DNA from: Helichrysum umbraculigerum
Lineage: Eukaryota; Streptophyta; Magnoliopsida; Asterales; Asteraceae
Length of the DNA stretch: 64,000 nt
Assembly: GCA_949592205.1 (NCBI GenBank)
Contig: CATIUR010000006.1
Span: 63,484,001 to 63,548,000 of the forward strand
Direction: 5' to 3'
Shown here one piece after another: positions 1-11,287 of the stretch (within the stretch, counting starts at the first letter, position 1; each line of letters starts with the position of its first letter). Made by a program: the position numbers and the translations under genes. The notes under the pieces were generated by a model. It was not told the origin of the DNA. It saw only the letters and a program-made list of their open reading frames with translations, and made no database searches.

Positions 1-154
1 GACATTTACTATTTAGGTTGTCATTTATATGGGACTATGGGAGATAATCAATGGTTTTGATTTAAAAAGGTTAATTAATGGATGGTTGAGATTAGATTAG
101 AGTTACCTTAATTTATAATGACAACCTAATATATACTCTATTATAATATATTAA
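1..154 (-). repeat. Helitron-like 5' subterminal fragment
   Basis: This stretch resembles 2070-2190: both hold an 'actatttagg' start, a 'gttgagatta' core and end in 'ctctattataatatatt'. On the minus strand the end reads like the 5' start of plant Helitrons (short AT motif followed by ATAATAGAG). It abuts the 3' end of the next copy, as in head-to-tail Helitron arrays. It is cut by the window edge. Confidence 0.4.
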
Positions 155-1182
155 CTAGATAGATAGATAGATAGATTATAACCCGCAAGTTTTGCGGGCT
201 ACTTCATAATTTTTACAAATGTTTATATTATAATTTATTTTAATGATTAAAGTTTAAGTCGACATATTTTTGCTGATGACACTACAAAAATATTTTGAAT
301 TGAAATAGGTATGTTTATCTATTGACAGTAGCTTTGGAGATACTTTATTAAAATAATTTATAACATTGAAAATATTAATTAAAAAACTAAACAACAAAGA
401 GGCAACACATAAAGATAAACGTTTAACATGATCAACTTAATGTGCAACATTTCAAACAATCAAAATATAGAAACTATAAAAGTTAGCAGGTCATCGTCAT
501 CTTCAATAATAATAAGTGTTTCATATTGACCGTCATACCATCTAACTATCGTACAAAACCAATGCATACAATTACACATACATATGATATGACAATTCAA
601 AAAACTTACCAAGTTGAACATATTCAATTGATCGGCAATTATATGACGATCAAGAAATTTGGTGCCATCAAAGTACTCAAATCCATTTGTTATTCTTTCA
701 GTCCAACCATAATAGTGGAAACATACATTGATCATTATAGTAGGTGAAACCAAATTCCTTGTTAAAAATATTTTTAGTTAATGATTAAGAAGGAAAAAAT
801 ACATCCATATTTTTAAAAGATGCAATATAAAAAAGTGTCCATCTTACATAATAACCATGTGAATGATCATCAACAACTCTTTTCCTTCAATACCATAAAT
901 CATTAAACGTTTTAGATATTGTAATGCATATATCATGCAATTTTAGTGATATATTAACGGTTCCCTTATATTTGCTTGACAGCTATGACAATCATCTACA
1001 ACTATACCCTGCGAATAGTTTTAAAAAATAAAAAAAAAATTATATTATTACACCTCACAGATAGAAATAAACAAAAAATAACATGTCCGCAGTTATAATA
1101 ATTACGGTAAACTGTTTAAAGCATCCTTCACCAATCTTATTAAAAGGATCAAAATATGAGTATCAATTTGATTTGTCCAAGA

Positions 1183-1495
1183 CCGAATAACTCGTCTGAA
1201 GTTCAAGTGTGCACAATATCGTTGAAAATGAAAACATACAATTACGAACTAATCAAGTTAGATTATATTTATACGCATTAAAAAAATTTAGCTGAAAAGG
1301 CGATGCAAATTATAAATAATTTTGATTTTTTGAAGACGAAATAACCCGTATGTAGTTTAAATGTGCACAATACCGTTGAAAATGAAAACATACAATAGAT
1401 TGAGATGACACTTTCAACCCATTTAATTATGAACTAATCAAGCTGAATTATATTTATACGAATTTAAAAAATTCAGCTGAAAAGGTGATGCGTTC
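1183..1495. repeat. Imperfect tandem duplication, about 155 bp unit
   Basis: Two copies (about 1183-1310 and 1337-1495) share 'gtgcacaatatcgttgaaaa', 'gaactaatcaag' and 'ttcagctgaaaagg' in the same order. The second copy carries a small extra insert. No coding potential is seen. Confidence 0.6.
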
Positions 1496-1589
1496 CCAAA
1501 TTCTTTATAAACCCACAACATCCTAAATCGTTTTTTTATAATTACGTAGAATTTTATTTTTTGTTATGCTAAATTATGTGTAGATTTAT

Positions 1590-1940
1590 GCACATAAATG
1601 TAAATTAAATATTTTGGTGGGTGTTACAAATTACAAATATATGTAAAAACCCCAAACCTTAAATCCTAAACCTCAAACCATAAACCCTTTATTATACCCT
1701 AAACCATATAACATACTAAACCCTAAACCCTGTGAAAACCTAAACCCTACTAAACACTAAATCCTAAATCCAAACTATAACTCATGTGTTAATAATTTGT
1801 AAAACCCACCAAAAAGTTAAAAAAAAAAACTCGTCGAAAGTATACTTTGTGAGATCTTAAATCGAAGAGGAGAAAACACTGAATTTTATGGTGCAATTTT
1901 TGTAATTTTTCGATTTGCCGTTTGTGAGATAATTAATTTG
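1590..1940. repeat. Diverged MULE fragment with telomere-like repeats
   Basis: Degenerate CCCTAAA-type units fill 1651-1770. They are followed by 'aacccaccaaaaag', 'gaagaggagaaaac' and 'ggtgcaatttttg'. The same order of motifs occurs in the element at 11288-12091, so this is a decayed relative of it. A short inverted counterpart of the 'ttttggtgggt' motif precedes the array. Confidence 0.55.
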
Positions 1941-2276
1941 CAAAAAAAAAAAAAAAAAAATTCAATATTCAATATTGCCATTAATATATCACCAATCAAT
2001 AAATAACATACCAAACTAATTTTTTAAAAAGTCAATATAGGGTCATTATAGTCTTTTTATCATATTCTCCTCACTATTTAGGTAGTCAAGTTTTTAAAGG
2101 CTAGATCAATGGTTCACATTCAATTTAATAACTAATTTAAGAGTTGAGATTAGCTTAGACTACCTAATTTACACTCTATTATAATATATTGTGTAGATGT
2201 AAATGTAGAAGTGTAGATAGATGTAGAATAGATTAAAGAGATAAGTGATTAGGAAAAAAAGGCAACGTCAACTAGG

Positions 2277-2490
2277 CGTGCGAAAAAATCGGTTTTTTTC
2301 GGTTTTCGGTTTTTAAAAAACCAGTTTTAAAAAAACCAATTTTTTTCGGGTTTTTTTCGGTTTCGGTTTTTTTCGGTTTTCGGTTTTTCGGAATCGGTTT
2401 TTTTCGGTTTTTATGTTCGGAATCGGTTTTTTTCGGTTTTGAACCGGTTTTAATCGGTTATTTTTTCGATTTTTTTCCGGATTCGAATTC
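2277..2490. repeat. hAT subterminal repeat block (left)
   Basis: Dense copies of 'tttttcggttttcgg' and 'aaccggtttt' words occur here, with an inverted counterpart at 5105-5325. Such clustered subterminal motifs are the usual transposase binding sites of hAT elements; that role is inferred here. Confidence 0.7.
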
Positions 2491-2539
2491 GGTATAATTT
2501 AACAAAATTTAAATAATACAAACGAACAAAATACAAACA

Positions 2540-2735
2540 CAACTTTTATTTTGAATAATACAATCACAACTAAAAATATAAAATACAAACATAACTTTTA
2601 TTTGAATAATACCATTACAACTAAAAATATAAAATACAAATTCGAATACATTTCGAGCTTCGGCATGGCCATCACCCGAAAATGTAATCGTGTAGTAAAG
2701 TATATCGAGCTTCGGCATGGCCATCACCCGATACA
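2540..2735. repeat. Small tandem duplications in transposase 3' region
   Basis: Two copies of an approximately 47-bp AT-rich unit (about 2540-2590 and 2595-2640) and two copies of 'tcgagcttcggcatggcc' (about 2653 and 2706) lie just downstream of the transposase stop. They are probably replication-slippage products in the 3' untranslated region. Confidence 0.6.
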
Positions 2736-2736
2736 C

Positions 2737-4885
2737 TTAACTACTACCTATGTCGTCCCAAACGTCATCTTCATCCACAGATTCAACTTCAAGTTCTTCA
2801 AATTCACCTTCATCTAATTCGGTAGTTGGAGGTGATATCCCTAATGCGATTTCTTCATCTTCGATAATTTCTTCAACGTTATTTAATAGTGGGCCTTCCA
2901 AAGTTGTTACATTTTGTATCCTATCAACCCCATCCAAGTAATCTTTCAAACATACACATACTTCCACGGATTCGACGGTTAGTCTAGACCTTTTTTCCGA
3001 TATAATTCTACCGCTAGTAGAAAATGCTGATTCGGAAGCTACCGTCGAAGCTTGGACGGTTAATAAATCACGAACCATAGCGGATAATATTGGAAATTGT
3101 ACTTCTCTTTCTTTCCACCAACTCAAAATGTCAAAATTACGAAAATCTTCAACACTTAAAGTGGTTAAAAAGTTTGTAGCCTTATAATGTCCCAATTCAC
3201 TTGTTGGAGCCAATGTTCGTTGACGCTTTGTAGCGTCTTCAAGTAGAGTATTATAAAGGTTTATGTTCATGTCCTTAGATGATCCTCGAGATGTTCCCGC
3301 CCGCATGGGGTCAACAATTGGGTTTGGTTGGTATTTGGTAACCAATTTTTGTTGCATAAACCTCAAATAATTGGGTAAAACCATTTTCAAAATTTTGAAT
3401 TTCATTTGTAATATAGTTCGGGTCTTCGTGTAAGTTTAAGTCTAAGTTTCCCAAAATTGTTGTGAGTATACGTTGTACGCCGCCAACATTTATAGTTGGG
3501 TTTAGTGCGGCGGCACAAGTGAAAACCAAAGGCATGGAACCAAAATATTTTATAAATTTCTTTTTCATACCTTTAACCATTTTTCTTAAAATTGGATATG
3601 ACGACATTTCAAATTCTTTTAATTTTTCAGTCATAATAAAAACTTGGTTTAGAACTAAGGAGCTAGTCGGGTAATATACACCCGATAATATAGTAGTAGC
3701 TTCCTTAAAAACTACTAAAAAATTCGTTAAATCACGAAGGACATCCCATTCATAATTGGTTACTTCCACGGACTTATTTCTATCAACTAACAATGTATTA
3801 AAAGCATGTAAAGTAGCTTGTTGTCTTAAAATATTTTCAAACATGGCGTGAGTAGAATTCCACCTAGTATTATTATCATAGCATGGTCCTAGGGGAGTTT
3901 CACCACATTGTACACGAAAACGTCTATAATTAGCTTGACGTTCGTTACTAGAACTATATATAGTTACTAATAAACTCTTAAATTTTTGACGTATATTATC
4001 ACATATTTTTAATGCCGCTTGCACGGACAAATTTATAATATGAGCAACACAACGAGAATGAAAAAAAGCGTCATTTAAAATTGATTTTAAACGTAATTTT
4101 AGTAAATTCATGGCTCTAGTATTATTTGACGCATTATTTAGTGAAATTGTAAAAACTTTATCGTGTAAATTATATTCAATTAAAGTGTCATTTAAAATTT
4201 TTCGCAAATTACATCCCGTATGCGGATAGCCAAACAATTTAAAAGCAATAGTACGTTTCATCAATAACCAAGACTCGGGATGAAACCAATGGGCCGTAAT
4301 GGCTAAATAAGAATTTGCCGTACCATGTGGTGCGGTCCAAACATTACAAGTAATAGAAACGCCATGTTTATAGTTTAGAAAACCATCAATTATATCTTTT
4401 TTAGCATTTTTTCATAAATTAAAAGCATCGTTTCTTAGGGTAGTACGACTTACTTGTTGGTATCGCGGTTGTAGTCTCTTTTTGATGATACCCGTAAGTC
4501 GTTGTTTGTCGAAGTGGTTGAATGGAAGCGCCTCTTGGATGACAAACTTTGTAAAATCTTCTCGAAGCGCATCATTGTCGTATATAAAAACCCCACCATC
4601 CGAACCAAGTGTCGCTTGTGATGGATCTTGACTAATCGATCTACAAGCCGTGGTCATGTGAGCTCGTAATGTGGAGTTTGATGCGGGGTTATAAAAGTTC
4701 TCACATCTCTTGCAACGAGCCTTACTCATCCCATCATTCATAACGCACAAATCATAATTCACCCATATTTCTTGGTTCCGGGTCGTTTTTTTAACTTGCA
4801 CGACATCTTCATTTGTGTAACCTTTCTTTCGTGCATTGCTAGCAACGGAACCGGAACCGGAAGCTTGAGATTGTATATTTTCCAT
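2737..4885 (-). pseudogene. hAT transposase (BED finger, hAT-C domain), broken
   Basis: This is the transposase of the surrounding hAT element; it would bind the subterminal repeats and cut and paste the element. The N-terminal part (4885-4412) holds a BED-type zinc finger (C-x2-C, then H-x4-C after 'STLRAH'). The middle part (4264-3311) holds the catalytic region. The last part (3405-2737) holds the hAT-C dimerisation region, with 'ILSWWKERE' and 'ASESAFSTSGR'. Two lesions are visible. An in-frame TGA at 4414-4412 lies where a Trp codon would fit, and the same frame then continues without further stops through typical transposase sequence to 4264. A one-base frame change lies near 3340-3360. 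Without these two lesions the frame would run about 700 codons, a normal length for plant hAT transposases. It is probably inactive; readthrough of the single TGA would not fix the frameshift. Confidence 0.88.
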
Positions 4886-4899
4886 TTCGGAAACGAAAA

Positions 4900-4903
<4 letters not shown>

Positions 4904-4944
<41 letters not shown>
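4904..4944. repeat. (TA)n microsatellite
   Basis: About 20 TA units immediately upstream of the hAT transposase start codon (minus strand), in its 5' leader or promoter. Confidence 0.9.
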
Positions 4945-4947
<3 letters not shown>

Positions 4948-5104
4948 TTTGAGAGAATATGATAGAAATGTATATAATATGAGAGAAAAGAAGAGAATTT
5001 GGTGTGATTTAAACCCAAACTAACTAGGTCTATTTATAGTGCAAGTGAGGGGGCAAAAACACCCCAAAAAATTCGAAATCCCGCTCCTCCAACGGCTACT
5101 AGCC

Positions 5105-5325
5105 GTTTGTGACTTTTTTTCGAAAAAAACCGGTTAAAACCGGTTTTCTAGAATAACCGGTTAAAACCGGTTAAAAAACCGGAAAAAAACCGATGGGACA
5201 AAAACCCTATAACCGGTCATAACCGGTTCGGATTTGGGAAACCGGTTTCGGTTTTTTAATAACCGGTTTTTATAAAAACCGGTTTCGATTTTTCATTCGG
5301 TTTTTGAAAAAACCGGTTTTCGGTT
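5105..5325. repeat. hAT subterminal repeat block (right)
   Basis: Repeated 'ccggttaaaaccgg' and 'aaccggtttt' words, mirror of the left block. Many are themselves palindromic. Confidence 0.7.
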
Positions 5326-5343
5326 TGCACCCCTAACGTCAAC

Positions 5344-6365
5344 TCGTCAAGACTCAAGAGCGAAAAATGTAAACAACAAAATGAGCCCAGTGGGCTCCAA
5401 GGTGGAAGGTCTTACTGGATTGGCTTTTCTTGCAAATGACAATTGGCGGTTTAATTAGCCCAAGTTAGACCAAAATTCTACATGTTGATTTATTTAGTGC
5501 ATATCACAAACTATGTTTAAGAGGTGAGCGTAGTTTAATTTTCTTGCAGAATGATAATGTACCAGTGTACCACAATGTCCAAAATGAAAACTTTATAGTT
5601 AGGCCAACAATGCCTCTAGGCCCGATAGCAGTCCTCTATATAAGTAATCGGAACAAGTTCAAGACATTCTTGAAATCCTGATACACGAAACCACTTTGGA
5701 TACTTCATCCACAAAGCCTTTTGGCGTTTACATGAGGTGCTAATTAGTGGAAGAAAGAAGGTGGTAATGGTGATAGTAACCCGAGGTAACAGATAAGGAA
5801 GCTTCGAAGCGTCCACCCACCGAATAAGGAATGGCGCTTATGGCCGTCTTTTTTGGCACTATACAATTAAGATGTACAACATACTTAACGGCTGTACTAG
5901 TAAAAGAAAGAAGGTGGTAATAGTAAAAAGTATCTAAGGTTCGGCCTTTGACCAAGGTTGGACCTTCTTGTGGCACTGTACAATTAAAATTTACATCTTT
6001 ACTTAATGGCGTTAAAGCACTTATCTTGTACTAATCAACGTTGCTGAAGTTTTTTTTGTAAGAATATAGAAATACTCTTGTTATTACCACCTAGTACATT
6101 TAGCAAAGCTAAATACTATTTGTGCAATAATACCATGAATAGTAAGTTTTTGTTAAAAAAAAACAAATTCAAATAGTGTATTTGATTATAAATAAAGTTC
6201 ATATACAGTGAAAAAAGATCATTTAAATTAAGGACCTCCTACATTTTGCAAAATATTTGTGCAATAGTGCCATAATTGTTATTATTGATATTTGATAATG
6301 TTGATAAGAGATTTTACTTAAAAGTTTAAAAACTTATCTAATATTTAGCGTTTTAGGATAAGATC
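5344..6365. other. Intergenic, with partial tandem duplication
   Basis: No gene is recognised. Segments at about 5753-5890 and 5906-6013 share 'gaaagaaggtggtaat' and 'ggcactatacaattaa'/'ggcactgtacaattaa' in the same order, so a unit of roughly 150 bp has been duplicated and has diverged. Confidence 0.55.
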
Positions 6366-6532
6366 CGGGGGCGGAGCTAGAAAATCTAAATAGAGGGGTT
6401 GAAAAATAATAATAAATTTGGGGGCGGAATTTTTACAATGTCATTAACACCTTAATTTTTTTTTTTTTACGTAATTTAAAAATTCTTGTAGGGGCACTTG
6501 CCTACGCTACCCCCGTCCTATCTCCGCTCCTG
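6366..6532. mobile_element. Candidate short MITE
   Basis: The left end CGGGGGCGGAGCTAGA and the complement of the right end CAGGAGCGGAGATAGG form imperfect inverted termini about 167 bp apart, and the interior has no coding. The G/C-rich ends stand out from the surrounding DNA. Flanks share 'agatc' on both sides, but no full 8-bp duplication is clear. Confidence 0.4.
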
Positions 6533-6540
6533 CATAGATC

Positions 6541-7256
6541 TCCGGAAAAAAAAAACACCGATCAATGTTCAAATTTTACAATCTCAATATTTACACAAAT
6601 TATACAAATTTTTATAGAATTATTTCATATTGAAGTTATTTCTTAAAAGAGGTATCACTGCAACATGTGAATTAGGAATACTTGTTAATAACAAATATAA
6701 ATATCATCAAATTCCCCGGCCTTACTAGTGAAGGCCGGGTCAATTTCCCACAAAATATTAGAGTTATCTCCTCTTGTATATAGGAACATTACAAGTTGCA
6801 ACTTTCCTGGCGGTATCTCCTTGATAACGATTGAAATATATATATAAGCTTTGACAGCTAACAATTGCACCACGTCATAAATTAAGGCTGTACTGTAGAA
6901 TTCAGATTACATTTCCATTATAAAATGTTATCTTTTCTTTATTTAGATGAAAGATCTTAATGATATCCCGATCTCCTTTATTTAGAATTTAGATTACATT
7001 TTCTTTATAAAATGCGTGTGTGAACAAACCATAAATACATATATAAATAAAATATAATGATATGTTTTCTTTCCTTTTTGGTAATTTGTACAATCTTGAC
7101 TAACTACTTCTTCTATGAATTTTCTCCAAAAATATACATAACACTTCTATCTACAAATAACTAAAGAATTGTATGTATAGTATAACCCATATTTTTCTTC
7201 CATCAATAAAAATAAAAAATATATATCTATAACAAATTTAAAAAATATTGAAAAAG
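6541..7256. other. Intergenic, downstream of the 7.3-kb gene
   Basis: AT-rich sequence with two similar pieces ('attcagattacatttcc...ataaaatg' near 6900 and 'atttagattacattttc...ataaaatg' near 6987). The part nearest 7256 should hold the 3' untranslated region of the minus-strand gene. No other gene is seen. Confidence 0.5.
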
Positions 7257-7733
7257 TCAAATCCTTGTAGTCAACATTTCTCTCATAGTTCTTGAATGCA
7301 TGAGTCTTGAAGAACCCTTAACATTACTTCTCTTTAACCCAATCAATTTGGACCAAAATCCATCTCCTTTCTTCTTTTTTAGATCGTTTTCCACAATCTT
7401 TTCACTAACAAAAGCCATTGATCTACTCTTTCTCAAAAACGAAAAATACCCTTTTCCTTCCACATGACCATGATTACTTTTACGTAGATCATCTCCATAC
7501 TTATGCATGGGAGATGCTTTGTAAGATGGAACATTAGATGAACAAACCGAAGATACCGAGGATATTGAAGATGACGAAGACGATGAAGATAATGTTGAAA
7601 CAGCCTGCGATGAAGAGCCCGATATCTTTGATAATCGTTCTCTTAAACACATCGAACAAACCCCGGGAGATTGCTGGTGCTTAGGGTGTTTCTTGCAACT
7701 CGCCGTCAAATATGGTACTTTTCGGGCTTCCAT
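7257..7733 (-). CDS. OCTOPUS/DUF740-like small protein, 158 aa
   Basis: A single-exon plant gene. Residues 13-35 carry the conserved N-terminal signature of the OCTOPUS/DUF740 group: C-K-K-H-P near residue 13, then 'GVCSMCLRERL' near 24, a C-x2-H...C-x2-C arrangement that could bind a metal. A run of serines follows (residues 37-67), then a basic stretch with 'YFSFLRKSRSMAF' and 'GDGFWSKLIGLKRS', ending in 'SRTMREMLTTRI'. OCTOPUS proteins are peripheral plasma-membrane proteins in phloem development; this one is much shorter than OCTOPUS itself and matches only its N-terminal motif plus short conserved patches, so a shared function is not assured. The start is chosen because the Met precedes the conserved block by only 12 residues and a TATA-like box lies 50 bp upstream. 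There are no transmembrane segments or signal peptide. It stands alone, with transposon-rich DNA on both sides. Confidence 0.85.
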   Translation of the reverse strand: MEARKVPYLTASCKKHPKHQQSPGVCSMCLRERLSKISGSSSQAVSTLSSSSSSSSISSVSSVCSSNVPSYKASPMHKYGDDLRKSNHGHVEGKGYFSFLRKSRSMAFVSEKIVENDLKKKKGDGFWSKLIGLKRSNVKGSSRLMHSRTMREMLTTRI

Positions 7734-7782
7734 TATGTGTTTTTGGATAAAATCTTGGTGTATTTAGTGTGTGTTTGTGTTG

Positions 7783-7790
7783 TATTTATA
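7783..7790 (-). promoter_or_regulatory. TATA-like box of the OCTOPUS-like gene
   Basis: TATAAATA on the minus strand, about 50 bp upstream of the start codon. This would place transcription start about 20-25 bp before the ATG, a short but possible leader. Confidence 0.45.
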
Positions 7791-8248
7791 GAAATATAAG
7801 AGGGTTGTGTTTCTATGAGGGTTCAAGTGAGTTTCCACGAGAGTTGCATAAAAATGACTTCTTTGACGGTTTGTTGGGTATTTTTGGAAAAGTAGGGAGC
7901 AATTTGAGATTTGACTAGCATATAAAATTGACGGTCAGGATTAGGAATTGGGCCAGTGAGCATTTTCAATAAGACCCTTTATATTGTGGCGTTGTTTAAA
8001 TACTTGGTATTTGACATGATGCTTAACTTAAGATGTTTGTTTGTCACAATTGAAATTAGTTAGCGAATAAATTAATTATGCACGGTTACGTAAAAAAAGA
8101 TAAAGTAGTCCATTGTCTTGGAGCATTCAACAAATGATCATGCAATTCATCAGTATGGATAATCCAATGTCGTGGAGCATTTAAAGATTATCAACAATTC
8201 AACAGTATGGACATACAATACAGAGTATATTATATACTACTACGTATT
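7791..8248. other. Upstream region of the 7.3-kb gene
   Basis: AT-rich intergenic DNA with a short repeated phrase ('cagtatggataatccaatgtcgtggagcat' type, near 8110 and 8150). It presumably includes the promoter of the minus-strand gene. No gene is seen. Confidence 0.4.
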
Positions 8249-8512
8249 ATGTTAGTAAATTAAGTGCACTAAAATGTATTAAGTTATGCTTTAAAACGAC
8301 TATTGTACGTTTACAACCAAATAAAACAAGTTATAATTTGTGTAATTAACACTTAATCATTGTTATATACTCCGTATTATATCATTATATGTATATATGT
8401 ATATGTATATGATGTCCTCTAGCTCCATCGGGTACATATCCAATAATTTTGCTGACGTGTTATTTACGTGAAGTCACCCTAACAGATCATCAATACATGT
8501 GTACTTACTTTT
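8249..8512. repeat. Direct repeat, copy 1 (about 260 bp)
   Basis: Shares 'aagtgcactaaaatg', 'acaaccaaataaaacaag', 'ctctagctccatcgggtac' and 'atcaatacatgtgtactta' in the same order with 9168-9405. The two copies are diverged by point changes and small indels. No coding. Confidence 0.8.
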
Positions 8513-8634
8513 AAAATTCTTTTATAATAAGTTAGAGTTCTTATTTTAAAATTTACTAAAATTAAGGAACTTAATTGACAAATTCAAAATTAATTAGAAA
8601 CATGACTATCATAAAGGTGTTTAATATATCTTTA

Positions 8635-9150
8635 TCTTTACTACATTATAAAGAGTTTACACTCTTTCTCCTTATGCATTACATTTTCAGGATTTAAAAG
8701 TACAATAATACCCTTCCTTTAACTTCAATAATATGGGAAGCAATTTATTGACTTAAATAGTATGTTAACAATTTAATTGCTTTTAATACTTTGTAATAAT
8801 TTTACCGGTGAGAAAATTTTATATATTTGAAAATTACTACATATAGTAACAATTATTTTTTTATAACTATGCGAGTATACGTTGAAATTATTATTGTGAA
8901 TTAAGGTTGCTTGAATTGTAGAGGAGATCTTACCTTTTTATGTTTTGTGATTATTAGTTACTTTTTAGGTAACATAACTTTTAAATGGTCAGTGCTTTAA
9001 AAAATTGGACGTGAAACTTGCAACGGGACAATCGAGTTCGCAATGACATTTTAATGTATTAATGTATCTTCATATTAAAATTTGAATACTTAATATCGAG
9101 TGAACGTGATGAACAAATTTTACCCGCTGCATTGCGTGGGATTCTACTAG
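8635..9150 (+). mobile_element. Non-autonomous Helitron, 516 bp
   Basis: It starts TCTTTACTACATTATAAAGA after an A and ends 'attctaCTAG' before a T, the A/T insertion site expected of Helitrons. An imperfect hairpin (CCCGC...GCGTGGG, 9123-9140) lies 6 bp before CTAG. There is no target duplication and no coding, as expected for a short passenger copy. It lies between the two direct repeats. Confidence 0.72.
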
Positions 9151-9167
9151 TTATATTTAAGATAAGA

Positions 9168-9405
9168 TGTTAGTAGATTAAGTGCACTAAAATGGATTGA
9201 GTTATGCGACTATTGTTTACAACCAAATAAAACAAGTTATATTTTGTGTAATTAACATTCAATCATTGTTAATATGTTACGAGTATATGTTATAGGTATA
9301 TGGTGACCTCTAGCTCCATCGGGTACATATCCAACATTTTTGATGACGTGTTATTTACGTCAAGTCACCCTATCACATCATCAATACATGTGTACTTACG
9401 TTAAC
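9168..9405. repeat. Direct repeat, copy 2
   Basis: Second copy of the 8249-8512 repeat. The Helitron and roughly 120 bp of other sequence lie between the copies, so the duplication is probably older than the Helitron. Confidence 0.8.
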
Positions 9406-9675
9406 GGTTTTCAAGTTTAGATGAATACAATCAAATAATAATTGAACGTTTGTTACACATGAATTTTTTTACTTGATTAAATACAATAGAAGTCACGCAT
9501 AATTAAATACATTTTGATAAAAATGCACTTAATTAACCTTATATTAATCGTGAATGAATTCAAATGAAAATTATATACCTAGTCTAGCAGTATAGATAAA
9601 TAATCCGTTACGTGGTTTCTATTGTATTTTATCTTCAATTTATTTTCAAATAAACGTGACTCGATCATACGTTTA

Positions 9676-9713
<38 letters not shown>

Positions 9714-11278
9714 CAGAACTTCGAGTGATTTTTATAGAATGTATGATCTATGAGGGGTTTATATGTAACAAGCTACAAGAGGACATATGGTGGGGTACGG
9801 TGCAAGGAAAAACAGTCAATACCTTTAATAGTTTTAATAGTATATTGTGAGTTAACTCAGCTCGTGAGAATACCATCTTTTTTTATCTAAATCGACGTTC
9901 ACGTCAATTTTTAAGCAAGATTACTTATCATTCATTAATTATTTATTATAAATTGAAGAACAGAAAAAAGTGGTCACGGATATAACTGATTATAATATTA
10001 ACTAGTTGTGTCTTAGTACGTATTTACTACTTAAATAACCCTTAAGGGTTCGATCGTATTTGCTACTTCTTGCTCGTTTAATTTCCACTTGTACCTCTGT
10101 ACGTATAAGTGAAACTATATGGTCGTGTGAAGCTTATATATATGTTGTTTTTACAATCTAATGTATTGCATCTTACAATGAGATTATTTCTTGGTCGTTT
10201 TACTTTTATAAAAACAGAAAATTAAAAGAATTCGAAGTTATCATCTTTATAAAATTAGTCATTTGCAAATAGAATTCCCTTGTTGACTCTTATAAGCCGT
10301 AAAGGGAGAATTTTTTCTTTTTACTTTTAGTGTAGGAGGGTTTAGGATATATAAAAATTAATATATTAACAACTTCACCTTCTAGTTGAAAACCCATGTC
10401 TATTGGACGTGTAATAGCACTATTTCATAGTGGGGAGTGAACCAATTTTGCAATATATATGAATCATCTACATAATTTAATCTTTCCCCCTTTTTTCATT
10501 TTTTTTTTCATCATGCAACCTACCAAGGCCAACCAAAAGAGTTTTTATTATAATTTCCGGACCAATAGTTTGCAAGAGTAGAGCTTACATAGTTACATTG
10601 TATAAGGTAAAAGATAAAAGTAAACTAGCGTAATTTGAATTTTGACCGACATAGACGATCCCGCCAGATCACAACCCATCCCGCCGAGATGGTGGTCCCC
10701 AAGATCCCATCGGAATCACAACCGATCCCACCAATATCAAACTCTTTGTCCAGATAGAAAATTTTAATCGATCTCACTGGGATCCAAAGCATCCCACCGA
10801 GATTGTTTGTTGTTTCTCCCTTTTGCTTACCTCTTGTAAAATCTTCACATCCAACATAACATGCATTGCTTATTGTTGCTATTACCCTTCTTATTATTGC
10901 TTATTTGATTTGGTACCTTAGCTTGATCATAAAATGAAAATGCAAGAATTGTATTTGAAATCATAAATTATCGATCTACTTCATCCAAAAGACCAGAATC
11001 TTTTAATACAGGCCCCACTACGAAAAACGTAGTCGTATTAAATTTTGCGATAAACAACAAAAAAACACAGGTCGGACTTTAATTTGGAGATATGCTTGCA
11101 TTTTGGTAGCTCAAGTTGCCAATAAGGTAGTGTTTCATACTTAGGAAATTTCTAGTCACCATCCACCTTTCTCCACTGTTATCTCCTATCTCGTCGGCAT
11201 CATGTTTTTTTAGATATATATATTATGTATTTATTTATTTATCTTGGTAAGACCTTGAGCTTAAAATAAGTTCCTATT
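9406..11278. other. Intergenic, no gene seen
   Basis: AT-rich DNA with an (AAT)n run and one contrasting block at about 10640-10810, richer in G+C, with repeated 'gatccca'/'cccaccga' words, of unknown origin. No open frame or splice pattern matches a known family. Confidence 0.5.
9677..9713. repeat. (TAA)n microsatellite
   Basis: About 12 uninterrupted trinucleotide units. Confidence 0.9.
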
Positions 11279-11287
11279 AATAACATA

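Larger units (their letters stand above)
155..2197 (-). mobile_element. Candidate non-autonomous Helitron
   Basis: Read on the minus strand the element would start at 2197 with TCTACACAATATATTATAAT, preceded by A. It would end with CTAG (158-155) followed by T. A 7-bp perfect stem (CCCGCAA/TTGCGGG, 181-199) lies just inside the 3' end, as expected for Helitrons. The gap between stem and CTAG is enlarged by a GATA tetranucleotide repeat, which is unusual. No Rep/helicase coding is visible. The interior holds other repeats, so it may be composite. Confidence 0.42.
2273..5335 (-). mobile_element. hAT-superfamily DNA transposon, 3,063 bp
   Basis: The ends are imperfect terminal inverted repeats: TAGGCGTGCGAAAAA on the left, and TAGGGGTGCAAACCG as the complement of the right end. 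The element is flanked by a perfect 8-bp duplication ACGTCAAC (2265-2272 and 5336-5343), the hallmark TSD size of hAT elements. Inside each end lie about 200 bp of short CGGTTTTT/AACCGG words. Between them is one minus-strand transposase frame, preceded by a (TA)n run. The intact TSD and nearly intact coding region indicate a fairly recent insertion. Confidence 0.9.

Noticed and set aside
460..753. Overlapping open frames on both strands
   Set aside because: No family motif, low-complexity AT-rich composition, inside a Helitron-like repeat region.
10640..10810. G+C-richer block with 'gatccca' words as a possible exon
   Set aside because: No open frame of useful length and no splice sites in agreement.
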